Source: Dyadobacter arcticus (lineage in GTDB: Bacteria; Bacteroidota; Bacteroidia; Cytophagales; Spirosomataceae). From it: a DNA stretch of 64,000 nt. The notes beneath the pieces were generated by a model. The model was not told the DNA's origin. It was given only the letters and a program-made list of their open reading frames with translations, and searched no databases. The stretch spans positions 744,001-808,000 of the forward strand of contig NZ_JAASQJ010000002.1 of assembly GCF_011762185.1 (NCBI RefSeq), written 5' to 3'. This document shows positions 34,302-42,829 of the stretch, piece by piece. Position 1 is the stretch's first letter. Each line of letters opens with the position of its first letter. The translations under genes were made by a program, and so were the position numbers.

Positions 34302-35360
34302 TTGGAACTTCAAAACAACAAATCCAACAGCGAAATCAGGGACAGTCTGAGGGATCGAATTATCGCCATTGAACCCAAAGAATTTGACGAACTCGCACTG
34401 GATATTTTAAGATATCAGGCATCTTATAACGATGTTTACCAGCATTATATCAGCCACTTAAACATTGACTTAAATAAAATTAATACGCTAATTGATATCC
34501 CCTTTCTTCCGATCCAATTCTTCAAAACACATACGATTGGAAATCGCCGGGAGACTTTTACAACAGATATAATTTTTGAGAGCAGCGGAACTACCGGCCT
34601 GAATACCAGCCGACATCATCTGTATGATCCCGAACTTTATAAAGTCGTTTCCGACCGTATTTTTCAAAAAAATTATGGAGCGCTGAACCAGTACCACATC
34701 CTGGCATTGCTGCCATCATACCTTGAACGAAGCAATTCTTCACTCGTGTATATGATGCGACATTTTATTGACCAAAGCGCATCAGAACACTCTGGATTTT
34801 ACCTCAATAACCCTGCTGAACTGCTCCAAAGGCTTAAATATCTTTCCGAAAATCCAGACGGAAAGAGCATTCTTCTTCTCGGTGTGACTTTCGCGTTGCT
34901 GGATCTTGCAGAAAGCAATGAGGACCTGGCTTTCCTGAAAAAAATGGAAAACCTGATTATCATGGACACAGGCGGAATGAAAGGACGCCGCCCGGAATTA
35001 TTACGTGAAGAGGTCCACGACATTCTCACCAGCCGTTTTTCTGTACCCGCCATTCATTCTGAGTATGGCATGACAGAGTTACTTTCCCAAGGTTATTCTC
35101 AAGGTAATGGTCTGTTCAATGCGGGTTATACCATGAAAATTTTGCTGAGGGATATCAATGACCCTTTCGCTGTCTACGATCACACTCTTATCAAAAACAA
35201 AACCGGCGGGATCAACGTCATCGATTTAGCAAATCTGGATACCTGTGCATTTATAGAAACACAGGATCTCGGCCGGTTTGGTGAAGTGCCCGGCACTTTT
35301 CACATAATGGGCCGATTCGACAATTCTGATATCCGCGGCTGCAATTTAATGGTGCTCTAA
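34302..35360 (+). CDS. LuxE/PaaK-family acyl-protein synthetase-like enzyme
   Basis: About 352 residues of the adenylate-forming LuxE family, which activates a carboxylic acid as acyl-AMP and passes it to a protein Cys or a carrier. The ATP motif SSGTTGLNTSRH is clear. FLPIQFFKTHTI, HSEYGMTELLSQGY and the C-terminal MGRFDNSDIRGCNL, with an Asp near the hinge, fit the fold. The reading frame is open further upstream (to 34167), but that part is antisense to the lipoprotein gene; TTG 34302 is chosen from the -7 element. No luxCD or carrier protein gene is nearby, so the substrate is open. Confidence 0.8.
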   Translation: MELQNNKSNSEIRDSLRDRIIAIEPKEFDELALDILRYQASYNDVYQHYISHLNIDLNKINTLIDIPFLPIQFFKTHTIGNRRETFTTDIIFESSGTTGLNTSRHHLYDPELYKVVSDRIFQKNYGALNQYHILALLPSYLERSNSSLVYMMRHFIDQSASEHSGFYLNNPAELLQRLKYLSENPDGKSILLLGVTFALLDLAESNEDLAFLKKMENLIIMDTGGMKGRRPELLREEVHDILTSRFSVPAIHSEYGMTELLSQGYSQGNGLFNAGYTMKILLRDINDPFAVYDHTLIKNKTGGINVIDLANLDTCAFIETQDLGRFGEVPGTFHIMGRFDNSDIRGCNLMVL

Positions 35361-35595
35361 ATCGTTTTTCCCCAGCATTTCGAAGCATCGCCTGCTAACT
35401 CAGCGCAAGATTTAATCCCAATTTAATAATCCTCAGTATATTGTAAATCAAGCTACTGCGAATGACTTTCCTTATATAGAATTGTTCTAACAATTCCCGA
35501 CAAAGAATATTTTATAAATTAGCCTGCTTATTGAAATTGCATTAATCAAATGTATTATTATATTTTAAATCGTTAACCTATCATTAATATATCAA

Positions 35596-36195
35596 ATGAA
35601 AAGACGTGATGCCCTTGGTCGTGTGGCGCTTGTAATGGGTGGCACACTCTCAGCCCCAACCCTACTGGCTTTTCTGGAAGGATGCAAATCAACTACTGAA
35701 ACTTCTTCCGCAATTAAATTCCCCTTTTCCGCTGAACGCAAGTCTCTAATCTCCGAGGTTGCCGAAATCATCATCCCAAAAACAGATACGCCTGGTGCCA
35801 AAGAAGCCAAAGTAGGTGAATTCATTGAGCTGATGATCAAAGATTGTTATACCGGACGGGATCAGGAAAGCTTTAACAAAGGATTGGAAGAGTTGGAGAA
35901 AAAGGATTTTATGAAAGCTGATCCTGCAAAACAAACTGCTATACTCAAAGAAATGGAGGCAGCCGTGAAAGGCGAGGTCGAAAAAGCCGGAGCAGAAAAG
36001 AAAAAGTACACCGAGGCAGGAAAAGAATATACGGACGCTCCTGTACCATTTTTCAGGCTTTTCAAAGAACTTACATTACTGGGTTATTTTACATCAGAGC
36101 CCGGCGCCACATTGGCATTGGACTATGTGCCAGTTCCCGGACGCTATGACGGATGCATCGACCTCAAAGAGGGGCAAAAATCATACGCGATGTAA
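35596..36195 (+). CDS. Gluconate 2-dehydrogenase subunit 3-like protein
   Basis: A 199-residue exported protein. The N-terminus MKRRDALGRVALVMGG has a twin-Arg signal and a Cys in EGC (about residue 35). The rest matches the small gamma subunit of periplasmic GMC-type sugar dehydrogenases: ISEVAEIIIPKTDTPGAKEA, EFIELMIKDCY, and the later FFRLFKELTLLGYFTSEPGA. This subunit is needed for Tat co-export of the flavoprotein. The GMC oxidoreductase gene follows 53 bases later, confirming the pairing. Confidence 0.9.
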   Translation: MKRRDALGRVALVMGGTLSAPTLLAFLEGCKSTTETSSAIKFPFSAERKSLISEVAEIIIPKTDTPGAKEAKVGEFIELMIKDCYTGRDQESFNKGLEELEKKDFMKADPAKQTAILKEMEAAVKGEVEKAGAEKKKYTEAGKEYTDAPVPFFRLFKELTLLGYFTSEPGATLALDYVPVPGRYDGCIDLKEGQKSYAM

Positions 36196-36248
36196 GGACC
36201 ATTTCAGGCAATCAAATCCGAGATCTTAAAAAACGACAAACATTCATC

Positions 36249-37967
36249 ATGAATTTAAATATAAAAGCAGCGAAACAGACCACATTTGACGCCATCGTGG
36301 TAGGTTCGGGAATTAGTGGCGGCTGGGCTGCCAAAGAATTGACTGAAAAAGGGCTGAAAGTAGTCATGTTGGAAAGAGGACGTGATATCAAACACATCAC
36401 AGATTACAAAACCGCAACACTTGCTCCCTGGGAACTCGAACACAGAGGACGAATTACCACCATCGCAAAAGAACAATATTGGGCAGGTATCCGCACCGGT
36501 TACACGCCAGAGGAGCAACACCGTTACCTTTTCGAAAACGATAAAGAAAATCCATACGACGAAACCCGAAAATTTGACTGGATACGCGCTTATCATGTTG
36601 GCGGAAGATCCCTATTGTGGGGACGCCAAAGCTATCGCCTCAACCCCGCGGATTTTGAAGCAAATGCTAAAGATGGCATAGGCGTCGACTGGCCTATCCG
36701 GTATGCAGACATTGCTCCCTGGTATAACTACGTTGAAAGATTTGCCGGAATCAGCGGTGCAAAGGACGGCTTGGATGTTTTACCGGATGGTAACTATCTG
36801 CCACCCATGCAGATGAACTGTGTTGAAAAACATATTAAAGGAGAAGTTGAGAAAAAATTCGCTGGTCGTCACATCATTATGGGCCGTGCAGCCCACCTGA
36901 CCCAGCCACAGGCATTCCATACCGAGCTTGGACGTGCCGCTTGCCAATTCCGTAATATGTGTATGCGCGGCTGTCCCTATGGCGCGTACTTCAGCACACA
37001 GTCGGCTACGTTGCCCGCTGCCCAGAAGACAGGCAACCTCACATTAGTACCTGATTCAATCGTATCCGAAGTCATATATGATGACAAGGCAGGAAAAGTC
37101 ACAGGGGTTCGGGTGATTAATCAAAACACGCTAGAAACCAAGGAGTACTACGCAAAGATCATTTTCATGAATGCTTCCGCGATCGCTTCTGCTTCTATTC
37201 TGATGAATTCCAAGTCGAAACGTTTCCCGAATGGATTGGGTAACGACAGCGACCAACTGGGACGGAACATTATGGACCACCATTTGGCTGTAGGCGCCAA
37301 GGGAGATGTAGATGGTTTTGAGGACAAATACTATTTCGGGCGTCGCGCCAATGGGATCTACATTCCGCGTTACCGTAACTGGGGCAATGACAAGCGCGAT
37401 TACATTCGCGGATTCGGGTACCAGGGAGGCGCAAGCCGCGAAAGCTGGGGACGTGGCGTTGGCACCGAAGGTTTCGGCGCCGATTTCAAGAAAAGCCTTT
37501 CAGAGCCGGGCGGTTGGAACATGAACATCCAGGGATTTGGTGAAATGATCGCCGATGAAAAAAACCGTTTCACATTGCATCAATCCAAAAAAGATAAATG
37601 GGGATTACCTATCCTGGTCTTCGATGCAGCTTATGGAGAAAATGAAAGGAAAATGCGCGTCGACATGATGAACGACGCAGCCGAAATGCTGGAAGCCGCT
37701 GGTTTGAAAAATGTTACGCCATATATTGATGATTCGAAACACCCGGGTATTGGTATCCATGAAATGGGAACAGCGCGGATGGGGAATGATCCAAAAACAT
37801 CTGTCCTGAACAAAAACAATCAGGTTTGGGGTGCTGAAAACGTATATGTCACAGACGGTGCCTTTATGACCTCGGCATCCTGCGTCAATCCATCATTGAC
37901 TTACATGGCAATGACTGCCCGCGCGGCAGATCATGCCGTAAAAGAATTGAAGAAAATGAATGTCTAG
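36249..37967 (+). CDS. GMC-family FAD-dependent oxidoreductase
   Basis: A 572-residue flavoprotein oxidising an alcohol or sugar group. The Rossmann loop VVGSGISGGWAAKEL and ERGRDIKH bind FAD. GGRSLLWGRQSYRLNP and CMRGCPYGAYFST are typical of the Bacteroidota gluconate-dehydrogenase-like clade. The C-terminal active-site region has GIHEMGTARMG and SCVNPSLTYMAMTARAADH, with His and Asn as catalytic candidates. It has no signal of its own, so it is likely piggy-backed through Tat by the small subunit encoded just upstream. The substrate is not known. ATG 36249 starts MNLNIKAAKQT; the extra N-terminus from 36153 overlaps the upstream gene. Confidence 0.92.
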   Translation: MNLNIKAAKQTTFDAIVVGSGISGGWAAKELTEKGLKVVMLERGRDIKHITDYKTATLAPWELEHRGRITTIAKEQYWAGIRTGYTPEEQHRYLFENDKENPYDETRKFDWIRAYHVGGRSLLWGRQSYRLNPADFEANAKDGIGVDWPIRYADIAPWYNYVERFAGISGAKDGLDVLPDGNYLPPMQMNCVEKHIKGEVEKKFAGRHIIMGRAAHLTQPQAFHTELGRAACQFRNMCMRGCPYGAYFSTQSATLPAAQKTGNLTLVPDSIVSEVIYDDKAGKVTGVRVINQNTLETKEYYAKIIFMNASAIASASILMNSKSKRFPNGLGNDSDQLGRNIMDHHLAVGAKGDVDGFEDKYYFGRRANGIYIPRYRNWGNDKRDYIRGFGYQGGASRESWGRGVGTEGFGADFKKSLSEPGGWNMNIQGFGEMIADEKNRFTLHQSKKDKWGLPILVFDAAYGENERKMRVDMMNDAAEMLEAAGLKNVTPYIDDSKHPGIGIHEMGTARMGNDPKTSVLNKNNQVWGAENVYVTDGAFMTSASCVNPSLTYMAMTARAADHAVKELKKMNV

Positions 37968-37996
37968 GTTAATGTGATAGCTGTTATTTAGAACTG

Positions 37997-38032
37997 AAAA
38001 AACCTCATTGGGTAAATCTAATGAGGTTTTTT
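37997..38032. terminator. Terminator after the GMC oxidoreductase gene
   Basis: A 13-bp perfect stem (six A plus CCTCATT, with AATGAGG plus six T) with a 10-base loop, 29 bases after the stop. The A/T runs make it usable from both strands. Confidence 0.85.
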
Positions 38033-38070
38033 CTTTTGCCGTTGACACTGCCCACTTTTAACTTATCATC

Positions 38071-39261
38071 TTGAAAGACTTTGCCCCTAACCCTCCTCAG
38101 CGTGTTTCTTCTATCGATGCTTATCGTGGTTTTGTAATGTTTCTGATGATGGCCGAGGTGTTGCGGTTTGCGCAGGTCGCCGAATCATTTCCTAACAGTT
38201 CTTTCTGGGCATTTCTTGATTTTCAACAAAGCCATGTGCCTTGGGTCGGATGTTCTTTACATGATCTTATTCAACCTTCCTTTTCCTTTCTGGTTGGTGT
38301 GGCTTTACCTTATTCCATTGCGAGCAGGGCAAGCCAGGAGCAAAGTACTGCTGTGATGTGGATGCATACCCTGCGACGATCTCTGATCCTGGTTTTGCTT
38401 GGCGTGTTTTTAAGATCAATGCATGCGTCGCAAACCAATTTTACCTTTGAAGATACCCTTTCACAGATCGGGCTTGGCTACCCAATCCTTTTTGCGCTGG
38501 CTTTTGCAACCGAACGCATTCAATGGAGTGTATTGATATTGATTTTATTCACATATGCCCTGGCTTTTGCACTTTATCCGCTCCCAGGGCCCTATTTCGA
38601 CTGGGCTGAAACAGGAACTACGGCGGATTGGGAGCATAACCTAACGGGTTTTGCGGCTCATTGGAATAAAAATACAAATCTTGCCTGGGCATTCGACCGA
38701 TGGTTTTTAAACCTGTTTCCACGGGAAGAAGTATTTCATTTTAATGGTGGCGGATACAGCACATTGAGTTTCATCCCAACATTAGGAACGATGATCCTGG
38801 GTCTGATCGCAGGAAAATGGCTAAAATCGGCAACCACCAACTCATGGCTTATTCGTCGGTTTGTGATCACTGCGATTGTTTTATTCCTATTTGCGATTGT
38901 ATTGAATTTCGGCGGCATTAACCCGATTGTAAAAAGGATCTGGACTCCCGCATGGACGCTTTTTAGTGGCGGTTGGTGCTTTCTGCTGCTAGGGGCTTTC
39001 TATTTTATCGTAGATGTCAAAGCTAATAAAGAGTGGTTTTTGCCACTAATTGTGATCGGTAGCAACTCAATGGCAGCATATATCATTGCACATACCGTCG
39101 ACAGCTTTATTGACAACTCCTTTCGCATCAACATTTCGCCAAATTATGACCTGTTATTTGGAGAAGGTTACCGTTCCCTGGTTAGCGGTGCATTGATCCT
39201 GCTGGTTGAATGTTGGATCCTTTATTGGATGTTCAAAAAGAAGTTATTTATCAAGATCTAA
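38071..39261 (+). CDS. Membrane acyltransferase of the DUF5009/heparan-glucosaminide-acetyltransferase type
   Basis: A 396-residue protein with about ten to eleven membrane helices. The N-terminal RVSSIDAYRGFVMFLMMAEV is the signature start of the HGSNAT/YeiB/DUF5009 group; the Asp-Ala-x-Arg-Gly pattern marks it. FLVGVALPYSIASR follows. Members transfer acetyl groups to sugars across the membrane. The start is TTG 38071. Position after a sugar-type dehydrogenase pair suggests a carbohydrate link, but a terminator separates them. Confidence 0.82.
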   Translation: MKDFAPNPPQRVSSIDAYRGFVMFLMMAEVLRFAQVAESFPNSSFWAFLDFQQSHVPWVGCSLHDLIQPSFSFLVGVALPYSIASRASQEQSTAVMWMHTLRRSLILVLLGVFLRSMHASQTNFTFEDTLSQIGLGYPILFALAFATERIQWSVLILILFTYALAFALYPLPGPYFDWAETGTTADWEHNLTGFAAHWNKNTNLAWAFDRWFLNLFPREEVFHFNGGGYSTLSFIPTLGTMILGLIAGKWLKSATTNSWLIRRFVITAIVLFLFAIVLNFGGINPIVKRIWTPAWTLFSGGWCFLLLGAFYFIVDVKANKEWFLPLIVIGSNSMAAYIIAHTVDSFIDNSFRINISPNYDLLFGEGYRSLVSGALILLVECWILYWMFKKKLFIKI

Positions 39262-39303
39262 TGGCACTGCTTATCTTTGGCTATTCCTCTCAAAATTTTC
39301 CCA

Positions 39304-39693
39304 ATGCTAAACCTGCAGGCTGTCCACCACATTGCGATTATTTGTTCGGATTATCAGAAGTCCAAACATTTTTATACCGAAATTCTTGGATTTAAGATTG
39401 ATAGAGAAGTATTGAGGGAAGAGCGCAGATCTTACAAGCTAGATCTTTCGCTGAACGGGCAGTATTGCATTGAGTTATTCTCTTTCCCTAACCCGCCCGC
39501 CCGTCCATCGCGGCCGGAAGCCTGTGGATTGAGGCATATTGCTTTTCAAGTATCGAATATTGAAAGCGCTTTTCAGGAATTAGAGATGAAAGGGATTTCC
39601 CCAGAGCCGATCAGGGTGGACGAATTCACCGGAAAGAAATTTACATTCTTCGGAGATCCCGATGATTTACCCATCGAACTCTACGAAATATGA
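39304..39693 (+). CDS. VOC-family protein (glyoxalase-like, YaeR type)
   Basis: A 129-residue single-domain vicinal-oxygen-chelate protein. It has the two beta-alpha-beta-beta-beta modules: VHHIAIICSDYQKSKHFYTE with the first His, YCIELFSFPNPP, LRHIAFQVSNIE with the second His, and LPIELYEI ending with the Glu. These are the metal ligands of glyoxalase-fold enzymes. The segment ELFSFPNPPARPSRPEACGL is typical of the YaeR group of unknown function. ATG 39304 is the family start; the preceding nine codons are unlikely. Confidence 0.85.
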   Translation: MLNLQAVHHIAIICSDYQKSKHFYTEILGFKIDREVLREERRSYKLDLSLNGQYCIELFSFPNPPARPSRPEACGLRHIAFQVSNIESAFQELEMKGISPEPIRVDEFTGKKFTFFGDPDDLPIELYEI

Positions 39694-39696
39694 AAA

Positions 39697-40176
39697 TCAG
39701 GCCAAAACAATGAAATTAACGCTTTTGCGGCTCCCCAATTCCAGCTTGCATAGAGCCTCATAAAATTCTGAAATGCGGTTGAGATGTTCGTCCAGGACTC
39801 TCCTAATTTCGGAATCCTTCTCAACGTACAGGCGAAGCGTTTTGTATAGTTTTAATGTTGAGGCTTCAAGACATTTTAGGCAGCCGGCAATCTCTTCTTT
39901 ATTATTCAAGCTTTCCAAGTTTTGCAAAGTCGCCAGGGAGGAGATTTGATTATCTACCAATTCCTTATCTTCCAAAAAGCATTTAAAATAATCGTAAATC
40001 CACTTTACTTCCTTCTGAAAAAGAAGAGCGCTCACGTGACCCTGACTTAAAACCCGTCGAAATGAACCCATACCGTCTTTTTTCAATGCTTCCAGATAAA
40101 GAAGCTCCCGGTTTCTCTGTTCAATCCACAATGCCCTGATCATCGGAATGAATTCGTTTTCTTTTACATTCTCCAT
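39697..40176 (-). CDS. Helical protein of unknown function
   Basis: A 159-residue protein beginning MENVKENEFIPMI and almost entirely alpha-helical with no signal peptide. It has four amphipathic helices (about 10-30, 45-70, 85-125, 130-155) with heptad-like Leu and charge spacing. That layout is like the DUF2383/ferritin-like bundles, but I see no convincing EXXH metal motif, so I do not assign a family. ATG 40176 is chosen; the in-frame extension to 40233 looks spurious. It converges on the VOC gene with a 3-base gap. Confidence 0.6.
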   Translation of the reverse strand: MENVKENEFIPMIRALWIEQRNRELLYLEALKKDGMGSFRRVLSQGHVSALLFQKEVKWIYDYFKCFLEDKELVDNQISSLATLQNLESLNNKEEIAGCLKCLEASTLKLYKTLRLYVEKDSEIRRVLDEHLNRISEFYEALCKLELGSRKSVNFIVLA

Positions 40177-40356
40177 GCACCTGATGTTTAAAAGCGGTGA
40201 TTGAATTATGTAAAAAATTATTCCTAAACGCACAAAATGCGGTCATTATCGTCCGATTTGAATACTCTTTCTTCCAGAAGTTCTAAAAGCGGCAAATAAC
40301 GGACAGGCTGTAAACAAGCACAGATGCCATAAACTAGCACATACCACCCCCATATT

Positions 40357-40386
40357 TTTGTCCTGAACGGAAAGCGTCTAACTTTG
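40357..40386 (+). promoter_or_regulatory. Predicted promoter of the parvulin lipoprotein gene
   Basis: TTTG (40357-40360), 18 bases, then TAACTTTG (40379-40386) matches the Bacteroidota promoter pattern well. The ATG is 76 bases downstream, leaving an unusually long leader with no obvious hairpin. The remaining gap (40177-40356) holds nothing recognisable. Confidence 0.6.
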
Positions 40387-40462
40387 CCAGCTTTACAATA
40401 TATGAATGCTATTCGGGTTAATTAAAAGCGACTTCGGGTAGTTGATCAATACAAATTAAAAT

Positions 40463-42751
40463 ATGTTTAAAGCCATTGCCAGTTTTTGTTTCATTACGAT
40501 ATTCATTGTGTGTTCCTGCAAAACCACAGCACCACCTCCAAAGGTTGTTACTGAAACTGCTCCTCTGCTTGAAATTGGGAATCATAAGTTTTCTTTGGAA
40601 GAATATCAGGAGGCTTACAATAAGAACAAATTTGCAACCGATTCAACCAAAGAACTCTCACCTCAGGAATATCTTGCTTTATACACGGACCTAAAAATCA
40701 AAGTTTTGCAGGCAAAGCAGGACGGGAAAGATACTACCCTGGATTATCGGGAAGAAATCAATTCATATCGTGAACAGTTGGCCAAGAATCATCTTGTTGA
40801 CAAAGCATTGGTAGAAAAATTGACGAACGAAGTTTACAATCGTTTAAAGCAAGAGGTTAGAGCATCCCATATCCTGATTGGCGTCTCGGAAGACGCATCT
40901 CCCGCAGATACACTCGAAGCCTATCGGGCTGCCATTGCATTAAGAGGCCGGCTGGAAGAAGGAAGTGACTTTGGCGACATGGCTGCCCGCTTTTCAAAAG
41001 ATCCTGCTGCCAAAAAAACCAAAGGTGATCTTGGCTATTTTACCGCATTTCAAACGCTTTATCCAATCGAAAGCGCTGCTTACGCATTGGCAGTAGGAAG
41101 GGTATCCCAGCCGGTTCGTACGAAGGCAGGCTATCATTTGATCAAGGTTATGGATCGACGGACAAACCGTGGAATGGTGCAGATTGCACATCTTATGGTC
41201 AAACTGGATTCAACCAGTACCGCCGCTCAAAAGCAATCGGCCAAGGAACGGATTGATGAAGCTTATGGCCATCTACAAGCCGGTGAGGACTGGGCTGAGG
41301 TAGTTGAAAGTTACTCCGATGATAAGCAATCCAGTAAAAACAAAGGTTTGCTTCCTATGTTTGGAATCGGCCAGATGGTTCAGGAAATTGAGGATGCATC
41401 TTTTAATCTTAAAGTAAATACCTATTCAAAACCTATCCTGACAATCTACGGCTGGCATATCATTAAATTGATTGAAAAACGGAGTATTGAACCATTCGCC
41501 GTAATGGCCCCCGCGCTTAGAAAAAAGGTAGTGACCGATTCTCGTGCAAAAATCATTGAACAGTCCAGTATCTCGAGATTAAGAGAAAAATACGTCGTTC
41601 AGGAATTCGATGATCAATGGAAGGCTGTTTCGGCATTGGCTGACAGCACGCTCAGGACAGGCAAATGGGATTATATGAAGGCGGTTACCGCTGACTGGTC
41701 AGATGTTACGCTATTTAAAATTGAAGATAAACCTTTTGATGCATTGTCGTTCCTGACGTACGTAAAAAGAAAACAGCTGCCAAAATCCAAGGAAGCTTCT
41801 CCTGCATTGCTGTTTCGGCGGTATTATAACGAATACGTTGCGGAACGCCTCTCCGATTATGAACGTGAGCATCTGGAAGAAACGAATACGGAGTTTCGGA
41901 TTTTGATGAACGAGATCCGTGATGGCGTGCTACTCTCTCAAATGATGGAAGAAAACGTTTGGCAAAGGTCGCTTTCCGACTCGACGGGACAGGTTGGTTT
42001 TTATAACAGAAACAAGCAGCGTTACAATTTCCCTGAACGCGCATTGGGGATGGTCATTTCGGCAAAGGACACCCAAACTGTCAATGCGATAAGAAAGGCC
42101 TTTGCTACAAGTCCTTATAAGCTGGAAAGAAAATCCAAGGAGATCCTTTTCGCCGCCAATGCTTCCGAAATTGGAAAAGAGCAGCAGGATGCGATCCATG
42201 ATTTGTACATTATCATGCGGAAAAATCCGGAATACATTGTCGAAACCGCCGGATATCGCTCTGACGATGAATCTGAAATTACATCGGCGACCCGGATAAG
42301 AAATGCGGTCAAATATTTAACGGCACAAAACATTCCAATTTTGCGTATTATAGAAAAGGATTACGGCTCTTTCCGGCCGGCCGCTGACCCTGAGCGAAAT
42401 CGCAGGGTGGGGTTTCAGTTTTATAGCCCTTCCGGGAAAGATTTGGAAAAGGCTTTTAGTGAGGACAATGAAAATCCGGTTTCGATTCAGGATGGGTATT
42501 TCACAAAGGAAAGTGCTGTTTTTGTAAAACTTAAATGGCAGGCTGGCGAACAGACAACATCTGATAATAATGCGGTTATCTGGGCAAACATTACCAAAAT
42601 AGAAGCTCCCAGAGCCAAGACTTTTACCGAAGCTCGCGGTGCCGTGATCAATGATTATCAGAAAGAGCTTGAAAAGCAATGGCTGGCCCGGCTAACACAG
42701 AAATTCCCAGTGAAAGTCAATGCAGAAGAATTAGAAAAGATTAAGCGTTAG
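40463..42751 (+). CDS. Parvulin-type peptidyl-prolyl isomerase lipoprotein with an OmpA-like segment
   Basis: A 762-residue envelope chaperone. It has a lipobox (CSC, Cys19 region), two parvulin domains (about 132-231 starting VRASHILIG, and 238-339 starting VQIAHLMVK, each ending HIIKxIEKR-like), then a degenerate third PPIase region with VWQRSLSDSTGQVGFY (about 495-520). Residues about 558-652 resemble an OmpA C-terminal domain: ILFAANASEIGKEQQD, RNAVKYLTAQNIPILRI and ERNRRVGFQF. After it the usual SurA-like tail resumes (EARGAVINDYQKELEKQW). The fusion could anchor the foldase to peptidoglycan. It is the first gene of a tandem chaperone pair. Confidence 0.88.
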   Translation: MFKAIASFCFITIFIVCSCKTTAPPPKVVTETAPLLEIGNHKFSLEEYQEAYNKNKFATDSTKELSPQEYLALYTDLKIKVLQAKQDGKDTTLDYREEINSYREQLAKNHLVDKALVEKLTNEVYNRLKQEVRASHILIGVSEDASPADTLEAYRAAIALRGRLEEGSDFGDMAARFSKDPAAKKTKGDLGYFTAFQTLYPIESAAYALAVGRVSQPVRTKAGYHLIKVMDRRTNRGMVQIAHLMVKLDSTSTAAQKQSAKERIDEAYGHLQAGEDWAEVVESYSDDKQSSKNKGLLPMFGIGQMVQEIEDASFNLKVNTYSKPILTIYGWHIIKLIEKRSIEPFAVMAPALRKKVVTDSRAKIIEQSSISRLREKYVVQEFDDQWKAVSALADSTLRTGKWDYMKAVTADWSDVTLFKIEDKPFDALSFLTYVKRKQLPKSKEASPALLFRRYYNEYVAERLSDYEREHLEETNTEFRILMNEIRDGVLLSQMMEENVWQRSLSDSTGQVGFYNRNKQRYNFPERALGMVISAKDTQTVNAIRKAFATSPYKLERKSKEILFAANASEIGKEQQDAIHDLYIIMRKNPEYIVETAGYRSDDESEITSATRIRNAVKYLTAQNIPILRIIEKDYGSFRPAADPERNRRVGFQFYSPSGKDLEKAFSEDNENPVSIQDGYFTKESAVFVKLKWQAGEQTTSDNNAVIWANITKIEAPRAKTFTEARGAVINDYQKELEKQWLARLTQKFPVKVNAEELEKIKR

Positions 42752-42829
42752 CTGTATTTTAGCATTTTATAACTCGTTTGAATTCAAAAAAAGTAAATCC
42801 CTAAGTACAAGTTGGAACAATATCATCCT

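Noticed and set aside
39697-40176. Assignment to the ferritin-like or DUF2383 families
   Set aside because: The helical layout is suggestive, but no metal-binding EXXH pair was found, so the family is left open.
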